Shown here: positions 1 through 8,092 of the stretch, piece by piece
Numbering within the stretch: the stretch's first letter is position 1
Layout of the letters: every line of letters begins with the position of its first letter
From: Oscillospiraceae bacterium
Lineage (GTDB): Bacteria; Bacillota; Clostridia; Oscillospirales; Ruminococcaceae
Length of the DNA stretch: 42,102 bases
Direction: 5' to 3'
NCBI GenBank assembly: GCA_017461245.1
Contig: JAFTYW010000048.1
Span: forward strand, 1-42,102
Made by a program: the position numbers and the translations under genes
Notes under the pieces: model-generated
The model's database searches: none
Seen by the model: only the letters and a program-made list of their open reading frames with translations
What the model was told of the DNA's origin: nothing

Positions 1-81
1 ATGAAGAGAATGGCTACAAAGAACGGCCGTAAAGTTTTGGCACGCAGACGTGCAAAGGGCAGAGCTCGTCTGAGCTACTAA
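1..81 (+). CDS. rpmH: 50S ribosomal protein L34, 3' end only
   Basis: The first 26 codons of the window read as the C-terminal half of ribosomal protein L34, with the family's KRM-TKNGRKVLARRRAKGR basic core and an early stop. L34 is normally about 44 residues, so roughly 18 N-terminal residues lie before the window; the ATG at base 1 is an internal Met, not the start. L34 is a small rRNA-binding protein of the large subunit. It sits directly upstream of rnpA, the standard bacterial order next to dnaA and oriC, which places the left edge close to the replication origin (inference from conserved gene order). Confidence 0.93.
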   Translation: MKRMATKNGRKVLARRRAKGRARLSY

Positions 82-90
82 GAAAGCCAA

Positions 91-118
91 GGCCACTTTT
101 TTTGAAAGTGGTCTTTTT
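91..118 (+). terminator. Stem-loop terminator or attenuator between rpmH and rnpA
   Basis: A 9-bp stem (91-99 with 105-113, one G-T pair) closes a 5-nt loop and is followed by five T residues. It probably reduces read-through from the very highly expressed rpmH into rnpA. Confidence 0.75.
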
Positions 119-176
119 CTCTTTTTTAAAGAGAGATTTGCTCAGATATTTTTGTCTGTTTTTTAGGCGGGAATGT

Positions 177-530
177 ATGAAAAAAATACAGATCATTAAA
201 CAAAACGCGATTTTTAGGCGGCTCTATCAAAAGGGTCAGTCACTCGTTGCCCCCTGCCTTGTTTGCTATATCAGAAAAAACAGCGTAGGTGACGTAAGGC
301 TCGGGCTTACCGTTTCCAAAAAAATAGGCGGCTCTGTTGAGAGAAACCGCGCAAAAAGGGTTATGCGTGTTGCGGCAAGGGCGGCAGTCTCAAGAGGACT
401 CAGTGGCGCAGATATGTTGCTTGTTGCACGCGGTAAGACGCCCTTTGTTAAAAGTACAAAGGTGGAAAAAGAGCTTTTGTCGCTTTTAAAGGGAGCGGGA
501 TATTTATCTAAAGGCGATGAAGTAAAATGA
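177..530 (+). CDS. rnpA: Ribonuclease P protein component
   Basis: This is the protein subunit of RNase P, which helps the catalytic RNA bind pre-tRNA 5' leaders. The RNR-type signature is visible as [24 protein letters not shown] at roughly residues 48-71 (quoted loosely: key residues G, K-K, N-R, K-R), and the protein is basic throughout, as expected. The frame is open from 102, but the ATG at 177 is preceded by an AGGCGGG ribosome-binding site at 165-171 and gives the normal length of about 117 residues with the usual MKK start. Its stop overlaps the yidD start as ATGA, so the two are translationally coupled. Confidence 0.95.
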   Translation: MKKIQIIKQNAIFRRLYQKGQSLVAPCLVCYIRKNSVGDVRLGLTVSKKIGGSVERNRAKRVMRVAARAAVSRGLSGADMLLVARGKTPFVKSTKVEKELLSLLKGAGYLSKGDEVK

Positions 531-835
531 AAAGGCTTTTAATAGCGCTCATTCGCTTTTATAAAACCAAGATATCCCCAAAAAAGAAGGCGGTCTGCCG
601 CTTTAGACCCACCTGCTCGTCTTATGCTTTAGAGGCAATAGAACGGCACGGAGCGCTCGCTGGCTCGATTATGACTTTTTGCCGAATTATGCGGTGCAAT
701 CCGCTGTTTCGAGGCGGCTATGACCCCGTTCCCGAGCGCTTTACGCTAAGGAGCGGCGTTGGGAGATACAAAGAGCCCTCGGTTTGCGAAAAATGTGAAA
801 AAAGAAATATATGCGACAGGACTAAATGTATTTAG
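527..835 (+). CDS. yidD: YidD, membrane protein insertion efficiency factor
   Basis: YidD is a small amphipathic membrane-associated protein that assists YidC-dependent insertion. The family core is obvious: [13 protein letters not shown], then [19 protein letters not shown] (two of the family's conserved cysteines) and [13 protein letters not shown]. The core ends near residue 70. A C-terminal extension of about 32 residues follows and carries four more cysteines (spacing C-x2-C-x5-C-x4-C) in a highly charged tail, longer than the compact family norm. It overlaps rnpA by 4 bp and precedes yidC by 23 bp, matching the conserved rnpA-yidD-yidC order. Confidence 0.95.
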   Translation: MKRLLIALIRFYKTKISPKKKAVCRFRPTCSSYALEAIERHGALAGSIMTFCRIMRCNPLFRGGYDPVPERFTLRSGVGRYKEPSVCEKCEKRNICDRTKCI

Positions 836-858
836 CCCTCGCTTAAAGGAGATATAAT

Positions 859-1959
859 ATGAACTGGCTTATGAACATTATAGGCTACCCGCTTGGCTGG
901 GTCATGTGGCTTGCCTATCAGGTTGTTCCTATTTATTCGGTTGCGCTCATTATCTTTACAATCATTATGCGCCTTGCAATGATTCCTCTGTCGGTAAAAC
1001 AGCAGAGAAACACCGCGCATATGGCTCTTTTCAAGCCGAAGATCGACGCTATCAATAAAAGATACGCCAACAACAAGCAAAAGGCACAGGAAGAGATAAA
1101 TAAGCTCTACGAGCGTGAGGGATACAACCCCTTCGGCGGTTGCTCCTCACTCTTTATCCAGCTTCCTATCATCTACGGTCTTATTGACGTTGTCTACCGT
1201 CCTATGACACACCTTCTGCGCCTTGACAAAACGATTATCACCAAGGCTCAAGAAATTCTTGAGGGCGCAAAGGCTCTTTCAAACACAAAATCTATGGGCG
1301 TTGAGCTTGAAATTTTAGGTCAGCTCGATAAGCACAAGGACATTCTTGTAGACGGCTTGGGACAGGAAGTCTACGACAAGATGACAAGTCTTGATCTAAA
1401 CCTTTTCGGCGTTATCAATCTTGGCGAAATTCCCACCTGGGCATTTAACTGGCTTATTTTGATACCCGTTTTCTCGCTTCTTACCGCGCTCGCATCTTCA
1501 TTTATTTCTATGAAGATGACACAGAACAATGATGAGGCGCAGGGCAAGGGCTGCTCTTATGCAATGCTGTTCGGTATGCCCTTTATGTCGGCATATTTCA
1601 GCTTTTTAGTTCCCGCAGGTGTCGGTCTTTACTGGATCATTTCTAACGTTGTTGCTGCTGTGCAGAGCGTTATTTTAAGAAAACTTATCACTCCCGAAAA
1701 GGTTGCTGCAAAGCTTGAAAAAGATAAGGCAAGCGGCAAAACGGCAAAGAAATCTAAGTTTATGACAAAGCTTATGGAGGCTCAGGAGCAGGCGGCCGCC
1801 GCTCAGGGCGCATACAGCGATAAGGAAAAGGCTCTTTCTGACGAGCAGAGAAAGGCTCTGGAAGAGGCTAAGCGCACAAAAAATCTTTCTGATAAAGAAA
1901 AGCTCGCCGAGGCAAGAAGAAGATATGCCGAAAAGTACGGCGACGATATAAAGGATTAA
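859..1959 (+). CDS. yidC: YidC/Oxa1 family membrane protein insertase
   Basis: This insertase integrates and folds inner-membrane proteins, alone or with SecYEG. The 366-residue protein has hydrophobic segments near residues 15-40, 95-115, 195-220 and about 240-275. The first segment is followed by MRLAMIPLSVKQQ with the conserved intramembrane Arg, then a charged cytoplasmic hairpin rich in Lys/Glu, then NPFGGCSSLFIQLPIIYGL. The C-terminal 90 residues are a Lys/Glu/Ala-rich, probably helical cytoplasmic tail of the kind that contacts ribosomes. No lipoprotein signal is seen at the N terminus, unlike Bacillus SpoIIIJ. An AAGGAG site at 845-850 precedes the ATG. Confidence 0.95.
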   Translation: MNWLMNIIGYPLGWVMWLAYQVVPIYSVALIIFTIIMRLAMIPLSVKQQRNTAHMALFKPKIDAINKRYANNKQKAQEEINKLYEREGYNPFGGCSSLFIQLPIIYGLIDVVYRPMTHLLRLDKTIITKAQEILEGAKALSNTKSMGVELEILGQLDKHKDILVDGLGQEVYDKMTSLDLNLFGVINLGEIPTWAFNWLILIPVFSLLTALASSFISMKMTQNNDEAQGKGCSYAMLFGMPFMSAYFSFLVPAGVGLYWIISNVVAAVQSVILRKLITPEKVAAKLEKDKASGKTAKKSKFMTKLMEAQEQAAAAQGAYSDKEKALSDEQRKALEEAKRTKNLSDKEKLAEARRRYAEKYGDDIKD

Positions 1960-2023
1960 GTAATAAACACCCAGAGGTGTTTAAATAGACAGTCGACTTA
2001 AGGTCGGCGGAGAGGTTGAAAAA

Positions 2024-2827
2024 ATGGAAGAACTTATTTTTACCGGAAAAACGGTAGAGGCCGCGCTGGAAAGCGCCGCAGATGCCCTCGGTGTAGGCAC
2101 CGACAAGGTTCGCTTTGAAGTTTTGGAAGAGGGTAAAAAAGGACTTTTTGGTTCAAAAGACGCTAAAATCAAGATTTTGGCAAGCTCCAAGGTAGAGAGA
2201 GTTAAGACTTTTATGGAAGAAATTGTTAAAAACTTCCCCTTGGATGAAGTTGAGGTTTCTGTTACTGAGGACGAGCAGGCTCTTAAAATCGAGCTTAGCG
2301 GCGAAAACGCATCATACCTTATCGGCAGACGCGGTGACACATTAAACGCTCTGCAGTACCTCGCAGGACTCGTTGCAAACAACGGCGAGGAGAAGTACAG
2401 CCGTGTTTCCCTTAACATCAACGGCTATCGCGAAAAGAGAGAAAAGACCTTAGAGAGCCTCGCTTCTCGTTTAGGTAAGCAGGTTTTAAGAAGCGGCAGA
2501 AGTGTTACTCTCGAGCCCATGGCTCCCTACGAGAGAAGAATTATCCACGCTACCGTTCAGAAGATCGAGGGCATCAGCTCCAGCTCGATCGGAGAAGAGC
2601 CTAACCGCAAGGTCGTTATTTCAAGTGACAACCCCAGACAGAGAAGAGAGGGCAGACGTGATGGTCGTCGCAGAGGCGAGAGAACACACTCGGCTCCCAG
2701 AAATAATGAGGACAGCCTTATTAAAGACGATTTTCTTACCTCCAGCTCTACCATTGAGGGCCTTAAGAGAGAAAAAGAGCTTCGTGAAGCGGCTTTCCCC
2801 CTCTACGGCAAGGTTGAACTTGACTAA
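2024..2827 (+). CDS. jag: Jag/KhpB-type RNA-binding protein (Jag_N, KH, R3H)
   Basis: Jag (KhpB/EloR) is a cytoplasmic RNA-binding protein linked to cell elongation and division in Firmicutes and encoded after yidC. Residues 1-50 form the Jag_N domain (FTGKTVEAALESA, then GLFGSKDAKI). A KH domain follows, with its GxxG-type loop seen as IGRRGDTL near residue 105. An R3H domain with the R-x3-H element sits in PYERRIIHATVQ near residue 170. A basic, disordered segment of Arg-rich repeats (about residues 205-230) separates R3H from a short acidic tail. Length (267) is typical for the family. It is 64 bp after yidC and ends before a strong terminator. Confidence 0.93.
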   Translation: MEELIFTGKTVEAALESAADALGVGTDKVRFEVLEEGKKGLFGSKDAKIKILASSKVERVKTFMEEIVKNFPLDEVEVSVTEDEQALKIELSGENASYLIGRRGDTLNALQYLAGLVANNGEEKYSRVSLNINGYREKREKTLESLASRLGKQVLRSGRSVTLEPMAPYERRIIHATVQKIEGISSSSIGEEPNRKVVISSDNPRQRREGRRDGRRRGERTHSAPRNNEDSLIKDDFLTSSSTIEGLKREKELREAAFPLYGKVELD

Positions 2828-2890
2828 AACTCAAATTATTGGGTATGCTTAACTTGAAAGCACAATATATAGTAATTTAAACCTAACAAG

Positions 2891-2921
2891 CGGCATATCT
2901 TAGCAGGATATGCCGTTTTTT
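2891..2921 (+). terminator. Rho-independent terminator after jag
   Basis: A perfect 9-bp stem (2891-2899 with 2907-2915) is followed by six T residues. It ends the rnpA-yidD-yidC-jag transcription unit. Confidence 0.9.
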
Positions 2922-2970
2922 GTAGAAAAAATCGCAAGAAAATAATAAACGTAAATGTTCTTTATAAAAA

Positions 2971-3107
2971 AGGCCCCCTTGTGAAAGGGGGCTGGCTCCG
3001 CGTAAGCGGAGACTGGGGGATTATTTGTTATAGCGAGTAACACGATTTCTGTTTAACAATCCCTCCACCGCCTACGGCGGTCCCCCTCCCTTTACACAAA
3101 GGAGGCT
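2971..3107. repeat. Palindromic intergenic element with nested hairpins (AGGCCCCC...GGAGGC)
   Basis: This 137-bp stretch begins AGGCCCCCTTGTGAAAGGGG and ends with CCCCCTCCCTTTACACAAAGG, so its ends are complementary over about 30 bases with mismatches. Inside are two perfect mini-hairpins: CTCCGCGTAAGCGGAG at the left and CCGCCTACGGCGG at the right. There is no reading frame. The look is of a non-coding MITE-like dispersed repeat of a type common in Clostridia; only this copy is in the window. The rest of the gap before mnmE (3108-3195) is AT-rich and shows nothing firm. Confidence 0.7.
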
Positions 3108-3195
3108 TTATGGCAAAACTCACCGTTTAGAAATTATATTTAAAATATCAGTTAAACGGATGAATGCTTATTGGTAAGCAGTGAAAGGAAAAACT

Positions 3196-4563
3196 ATGGC
3201 AGCAGACACGATAGCCGCAATATCAACGGCGGCATTTCCCTCGGCGGTATCTCTTGTTCGTCTTTCGGGCGAAAACGCGATAGAAATTGCCGATAAGCTT
3301 TTTGAGGCAAAAAGCGGTAAAAAACTCTCTGAAATAAAGGGCTACAGCGCGCTTTACGGCTCTGTCTTTGATAAGGACGGCGCTTTTGACAACGCAGTTG
3401 CCCTTGTTTTCCGCGCGCCTAAAAGCTATACGGGAGAGAATGTTGTCGAAATAACCCTTCACGGCGGCCTGTATCTTAGCCGCCGCCTATTAAGAGCCGC
3501 AGTAGAGGCAGGTGCTCGTCTTGCACAGGCGGGCGAGTTTACCCGCCGAGCTTATTTAAACGGAAAAATGTCACTCTCACAGGCGGAGTCTGTCACCGAG
3601 CTTATCTCGGCAGAGGGGAGTCAGCAGGCAAAGGCCGCTCTCGCTGCCACCGAGGGCAAAATAAACCGTGAGAGCCAAGAAATAAGGCAGAGAATAGTAA
3701 CCCTGCTTGGACAGATATCAGCATACTGCGATTATCCCGACGAGGATATTGTCGATGTTTCACGTGAAACACTTGTAAATGAAATAACACAAATTTCAAA
3801 CCAGCTTGCCGCTATGACCGACGGCTTTGAAAGAGGCTCGGTCATCAAAAACGGCGTTGATACCGCTATTGTCGGCGGAGTTAATGTAGGAAAATCAACC
3901 ATAATGAATCTGCTCTCGGGTTATGAAAAGAGCATTGTTACTTCCATTGCGGGAACTACCCGAGATATAGTTGAGGATACCGTTCGGGTCGGCGATTTCA
4001 CCCTGCGCCTTTCTGACACCGCGGGAATCAGAAAAACCGAGGATAAGGTCGAATCCGTCGGCGTTGAAAGGGCGAGAAAAAGGCTTGAGAGTGCCGCCCT
4101 TATCCTTGCAGTCTTTGACGGCTCGAGGGAGCTTTCCAAGGACGATTTGGATCTAATTAACGATACCGCCGACAAAAACTGCGTGGCGGTTATAAACAAG
4201 ACCGATCTTGAAAGCAGACTCGATGAGAGCAAAATAGTGGGCAGATATCATAAAACTGTTAAGATATCGGCTAAAAACGGCGAGGGGGCAGAGCTGCTCT
4301 CTGCTGCCATAACCGAGGCGTTAGATAAGTACAAGCTAAGCTCTGATGCCTTAACGCTTGTAAACGAGCGGCAGTACGATTGTGCCGTCAGAGCTAAAAA
4401 GGAGATAGACTCGGCGCTCATTTCAGCAAAAGAGGGACAGCACCCCGATATGCTCGGCATACTGCTTGAAGAGGCACTGCGCGCGCTTTCCGAGCTTTCG
4501 GGCGAGAGCGCTACCGAGGCGGTAGTAAACGAGATATTCAGCAAATTCTGCGTTGGAAAATAG
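3196..4563 (+). CDS. mnmE: tRNA modification GTPase MnmE
   Basis: MnmE, with MnmG, installs the carboxymethylaminomethyl group on wobble uridine 34 of several tRNAs. The N-terminal TrmE domain (DTIAAISTA-PSAVSLVRLSG) binds folate. A GTPase domain is inserted in a helical region: G1 GGVNVGKS near residue 221, the TTRD switch, G3 DTAG, G4 NKTD and G5 SAKNG. The C terminus FCVGK carries the catalytic Cys of the family's FCxGK motif. The frame extends to a GTG at 3181, but the ATG at 3196 has an AAAGGAA site just upstream and gives the usual MxxDTIAA start. A perfect parS site lies within it at 3756-3771. mnmG follows after 11 bp. Confidence 0.96.
   Translation: MAADTIAAISTAAFPSAVSLVRLSGENAIEIADKLFEAKSGKKLSEIKGYSALYGSVFDKDGAFDNAVALVFRAPKSYTGENVVEITLHGGLYLSRRLLRAAVEAGARLAQAGEFTRRAYLNGKMSLSQAESVTELISAEGSQQAKAALAATEGKINRESQEIRQRIVTLLGQISAYCDYPDEDIVDVSRETLVNEITQISNQLAAMTDGFERGSVIKNGVDTAIVGGVNVGKSTIMNLLSGYEKSIVTSIAGTTRDIVEDTVRVGDFTLRLSDTAGIRKTEDKVESVGVERARKRLESAALILAVFDGSRELSKDDLDLINDTADKNCVAVINKTDLESRLDESKIVGRYHKTVKISAKNGEGAELLSAAITEALDKYKLSSDALTLVNERQYDCAVRAKKEIDSALISAKEGQHPDMLGILLEEALRALSELSGESATEAVVNEIFSKFCVGK
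3756..3771. promoter_or_regulatory. parS site 1 (TGTTTCACGTGAAACA)
   Basis: This is a perfect 16-bp palindrome identical to the Bacillus/Spo0J-type parS consensus. ParB, encoded at 9481-10356, is expected to load here and spread. It lies inside mnmE, where it encodes the last base of an Asp codon plus V-S-R-E-T. Confidence 0.95.
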
Positions 4564-4574
4564 GTGAAAGCTTT

Positions 4575-6443
4575 ATGAGAGAATATTCGGTTGCAGTAAT
4601 CGGTGCGGGACACGCTGGTGTCGAGGCGGCTCTTGCCGCCGCAAGACTCGGCGAAAAGACCGCTCTTTTTACCATAAACCTTGATGCTATAGCCAATATG
4701 CCCTGTAATCCATCTATTGGGGGAACTGCCAAGGGTCATTTGGTGCGCGAAATAGACGCACTTGGCGGCGAGATGGCAAAGGTCGCGGACAAGACCTTTT
4801 TGCAGAGCCGTATGCTAAACCGCGGCAAAGGTCCCGCCGTGCATAGCCTGCGAGTGCAGTCTGACCGAATGAAATATCACGCCGTTATGAAATCGGTGGT
4901 TGAAAAAGAACCGAATATCGACGTAATTCAATCCGAAATTACAAGGCTTATATGCGAAAACGGACAGGTAAAGGCTGTTGTTACTGCCCTCGGAGAGAGG
5001 TACGAGGCTAAGACCGTTATAATCGCCTCGGGAACATATTTAAAAGCGACTATTCACGTAGGTGAGGCAAGCTATGCTTCGGGCCCCGACGGTCACCTTG
5101 CCGCAAACGCACTTTCGGAGAGTCTTAAAGAGGCGGGGATAACTCTGCGCCGCTTTAAAACCGGAACTCCCGCGAGGGTTCACCGCCGCAGTATTGATTT
5201 TTCGCGCCTTGAGGTGCAGGAAGGTGATGAGCCTATCGTTCCCATGTCTTTTGAAACTCGCGGTGAGCTTAAGAACACCGCTGTTTGCCACATAGCCTAC
5301 ACCAACGAGAAAACCCACGAGATTATAAGAGGTGCGCTTCACCGCTCGCCGCTCTACGCAGGCAGAATTGAGGGCGTAGGCCCGCGCTATTGCCCGAGCA
5401 TTGAGGACAAGGTAGTGCGCTTTAGCGAGAAGCCGCGCCATCAGCTTTTTATTGAGCCTATGGGTGAGGACACTGAGGAAATGTACCTGCAGGGTATGTC
5501 CTCGTCGCTTCCCGTTGAGGTGCAGGAGCAGATGTATCGCTCGGTTGAGGGGCTCGAAAACGTCGAAATAATGCGAAATGCTTACGCTATAGAGTACGAC
5601 TGCTGTGATCCGACCGAGCTTTTCCCAAGCCTTGAGTTTAAGGCAATCGGCGGGCTTTATGGGGCAGGGCAGTTTAACGGCACCTCGGGCTACGAGGAAG
5701 CCGCCGCACAAGGACTTGTTGCGGGAATTAACGCCGCAAGGCGCGTGCAGGGCAAAGAACCTGTCATATTCCCCCGAAGCCAGAGCTATATCGGTACACT
5801 CATTGACGATATCGTCACCAAAGGCTGTACCGACCCCTACAGAATGATGACCTCCCGTTCCGAATACCGACTCTTTTTGCGGCAGGACAATGCCGACCTG
5901 CGCCTACTTCCAGTTGGATATGAGATAGGCTTAATCAGTGAGGAGCGCTACCAGCGTTTTTTAACCAAAAAAGAGCAGATAAGCGCCGAGATCAACCGCT
6001 TAAACTCTACGGGCGTTGCTCCGAGTGACGAATTAAACGCTCTGCTTGTTTCACGTGAAACATCGCCCATAGCAAACGGCGCAACCCTTGCAGACCTTAT
6101 CCGTCGCCCGCAGATAAGCTACAGCGACCTTGCGCCCTTTGATAAGGCAAGACGTGAGCTCTCAGACGAGGTCTGCGAGCAGGCGGAGATTGAAATAAAG
6201 TACGAGGGATATATAAAGAAGCAGACGGCGCAGGTCGAGGAACTGCGCAGGCTTGAAAAAAGGCGTCTTAGCCCCGATACCGATTACCGCGAGGTTGTGG
6301 GACTCAGACTCGAGGCGGCAGAAAAACTTAACAAGATAAAGCCGCTCTCGATAGGGCAGGCGGCAGGCATTTCGGGGGTCAACCCCGCCGATATTGCCGT
6401 GCTTATCATAAGAGGAGAAAACGGCGAGGGGGATAAAAAATGA
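4575..6443 (+). CDS. mnmG: tRNA uridine-5-carboxymethylaminomethyl modification enzyme MnmG
   Basis: MnmG (GidA) is the FAD- and NADH-dependent partner of MnmE in wobble-uridine modification. The FAD-binding GAGHAGVEAALAAARLG motif is at residues 11-27, followed by MPCNPSIGGTAKGHLVREIDALGGEM, RMLNRGKGPAVHSLR and the CPSIEDKVVRF region that carries a catalytic Cys. The C-terminal helical domain ends with QAAGISGVNPADIAVL, typical of the family. Length 622 is normal. A second parS site (6047-6062) is inside the gene. The stop overlaps the rsmG start by ATGA, indicating coupled translation. Confidence 0.97.
   Translation: MREYSVAVIGAGHAGVEAALAAARLGEKTALFTINLDAIANMPCNPSIGGTAKGHLVREIDALGGEMAKVADKTFLQSRMLNRGKGPAVHSLRVQSDRMKYHAVMKSVVEKEPNIDVIQSEITRLICENGQVKAVVTALGERYEAKTVIIASGTYLKATIHVGEASYASGPDGHLAANALSESLKEAGITLRRFKTGTPARVHRRSIDFSRLEVQEGDEPIVPMSFETRGELKNTAVCHIAYTNEKTHEIIRGALHRSPLYAGRIEGVGPRYCPSIEDKVVRFSEKPRHQLFIEPMGEDTEEMYLQGMSSSLPVEVQEQMYRSVEGLENVEIMRNAYAIEYDCCDPTELFPSLEFKAIGGLYGAGQFNGTSGYEEAAAQGLVAGINAARRVQGKEPVIFPRSQSYIGTLIDDIVTKGCTDPYRMMTSRSEYRLFLRQDNADLRLLPVGYEIGLISEERYQRFLTKKEQISAEINRLNSTGVAPSDELNALLVSRETSPIANGATLADLIRRPQISYSDLAPFDKARRELSDEVCEQAEIEIKYEGYIKKQTAQVEELRRLEKRRLSPDTDYREVVGLRLEAAEKLNKIKPLSIGQAAGISGVNPADIAVLIIRGENGEGDKK
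6047..6062. promoter_or_regulatory. parS site 2 (TGTTTCACGTGAAACA)
   Basis: A second perfect copy of the 16-bp parS palindrome, about 2.3 kb from the first. It lies within mnmG in the same codon phase as site 1 and also encodes V-S-R-E-T. Confidence 0.95.
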
Positions 6444-7171
6444 AAAATATAGAAATTTTGCCTTTTGACAGAGAATATCTCATTGCCGCCGCTAAAGAGG
6501 CGGGTTTTGACCTTTCGGATGAGCAAACAGACGCCTTAGAAAAATACTATGAGATACTTGTAGACTATAACAACAAGGTAAACCTCACCGCTGTAACCGA
6601 TCCAAAGGGCGTTGCGGTTACTCATTTTGTTGACAGTCTGACTCTTTTAAATGCTGATATTCCAGAGGGTGCCCGCCTTGCTGATATTGGCGCGGGAGCA
6701 GGCTTTCCGTCGGTCCCTGCGGGTATTTTCCGCAAAGACTTAGATCTGACGCTTATCGACAGTCTAAATAAGCGAATTACCTTTTTAAATTATCTTTCAG
6801 AGGAGCTGGGTCGTCCGCTTACCGCTCTGCATCTTAGAGCAGAGGAAGCGGGCAGAAAAAAGGAACTTCGGGAGCAGTTTGACGTTGTTTGCGCCAGAGG
6901 TGTTGCTAAGATATACCTTCTCTGCGAGTACTGCCTGCCGCTTGTTAAAAAGGGCGGTATGCTGGTTGCAATGAAAGGTCCCGAGCCTGAGGAAGAGGTC
7001 AAAGAGGCTAAAAAGGCTATATTTGAACTCGGCGGAAAGCTCAAGGAAATCAAAAAGTTCACACTTCCCGACTTAAGCGGCAGAAGCCTTGTTATAATAG
7101 AAAAGACATCGACAACACCCAACAAATACCCCCGTCAATCTGCAAAAATAGCTAAATCACCCTTGATTTAA
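6440..7171 (+). CDS. rsmG: 16S rRNA (guanine527-N7)-methyltransferase RsmG
   Basis: RsmG (GidB) methylates G527 of 16S rRNA using S-adenosylmethionine; its loss is known to give low-level streptomycin resistance. The N-terminal helix block YEILVDYNNKVNLTAVTDP and the SAM-binding loop LADIGAGAGFPSVPAGIF are clear, followed by LTLIDSLNKRITFL and the VCARGVAKI motif. At 243 residues the length is normal; the last 15 or so residues (TTPNKYPRQSAKIAK) are a basic tail. The start ATG overlaps the mnmG stop by 4 bp. Confidence 0.96.
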   Translation: MKNIEILPFDREYLIAAAKEAGFDLSDEQTDALEKYYEILVDYNNKVNLTAVTDPKGVAVTHFVDSLTLLNADIPEGARLADIGAGAGFPSVPAGIFRKDLDLTLIDSLNKRITFLNYLSEELGRPLTALHLRAEEAGRKKELREQFDVVCARGVAKIYLLCEYCLPLVKKGGMLVAMKGPEPEEEVKEAKKAIFELGGKLKEIKKFTLPDLSGRSLVIIEKTSTTPNKYPRQSAKIAKSPLI

Positions 7172-7275
7172 AAGAGAAACGGCTCGAAAAAATGAAAAAT
7201 GCGCGACCGATTTAACTTTAACTGCAAAAAATTGTGTGATATTCTTGCATTAGAGTTAAAAAGGGGGAAGTCGAA

Positions 7276-8082
7276 ATGAAAAAAGGGGCAAAAAGCATTT
7301 TTTCGGGAAATAGGGTCTGTAAGATCAAAATTAGCGAGATCTCAGAAAACCGCGCTCAGCCAAGGGTGAAGTTCGATAGCGCGGCAATCGAGCGCCTTGC
7401 TGAGAGCATTGCAACAAACGGCCTGCTCCAGCCGCTTTCGGTGCGCCGAAAGGGCAGAGGGTACGAGCTTATCTCGGGTGAGCGCAGGCTTCGCGCGCTA
7501 AAGCTCTTAGGGAGCGAGTTTGCGCCTTGTATTGTAGTAAATGTAGACGACGAAAATTCGGCGGTCTTGGCGCTGATAGAGAACATTCAGCGCGAGGATC
7601 TTTCGGTCTTCGAGCAGGCAGACGCCATAAGGCAGCTTATCTGCTGCTTCGGGCTTACTCAAGGGCAGGCGGCTGAAAGATTGGGTCTTTCGCAGTCAGC
7701 TATTGCCAACAAGCTGCGCCTTTTGCGCCTTTCGGCAGAGGAGCGGCTGGTCATAACCGAAAACGGCCTTACTGAGCGGCACGCGAGAGCCGCAATCAAA
7801 ATTGAGGACGAGGCGGTAAGAAAAAGAGCGCTTCTGCATATCGCGGCGGCATCTCTTAACGTTGAGCAGAGCGAAAAATACATAGAAAAGCTTTTGACGC
7901 CGCAGAAAAAGGGCGGCACAAGACTTGTATTTAAGGATCTGCGGATTTTTCAGAACACAATTAAAATGGCGGTTGACACAATGCGGCGCTCGGGCGTTAT
8001 GGCCAGCGCAGAAAAGGGCGAGACCGAGGGCTTTATCGAGTACACTATAAGGATCCCCAAGCCGAGCCTTACCGCCAAATAA
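7276..8082 (+). CDS. noc: ParB-family nucleoid occlusion protein (Noc-like)
   Basis: This is a ParB paralogue in the position where Firmicutes carry noc, between rsmG and parA. In Bacillus, Noc binds DNA and membrane to keep the division septum off the nucleoid. The N-terminal ParB CTPase domain shows ISENRAQPRVKFD, GLLQPLSVRRKGRGYELISGERRLRALKLLG and IENIQREDLSVFEQADAI; the helix-turn-helix follows at LTQGQAAERLGLSQSAIANKLRLLRLS. The C-terminal part is shorter and less conserved. A GGGGGAAG site precedes the ATG. No canonical Noc-binding palindrome was seen in the window, so the Noc role rests on family and position. Confidence 0.88.
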   Translation: MKKGAKSIFSGNRVCKIKISEISENRAQPRVKFDSAAIERLAESIATNGLLQPLSVRRKGRGYELISGERRLRALKLLGSEFAPCIVVNVDDENSAVLALIENIQREDLSVFEQADAIRQLICCFGLTQGQAAERLGLSQSAIANKLRLLRLSAEERLVITENGLTERHARAAIKIEDEAVRKRALLHIAAASLNVEQSEKYIEKLLTPQKKGGTRLVFKDLRIFQNTIKMAVDTMRRSGVMASAEKGETEGFIEYTIRIPKPSLTAK

Positions 8083-8092
8083 AGAGGGTATA

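Noticed and set aside
5040-5711. Minus-strand 223-codon open frame
   Set aside because: It is the antisense shadow of mnmG; no ribosome-binding site and no recognisable protein.
7300-7320. Noc-binding site at the start of noc
   Set aside because: TTTTTTCGGGAAAT has only one good half of the known ATTTCCCGGGAAAT palindrome.
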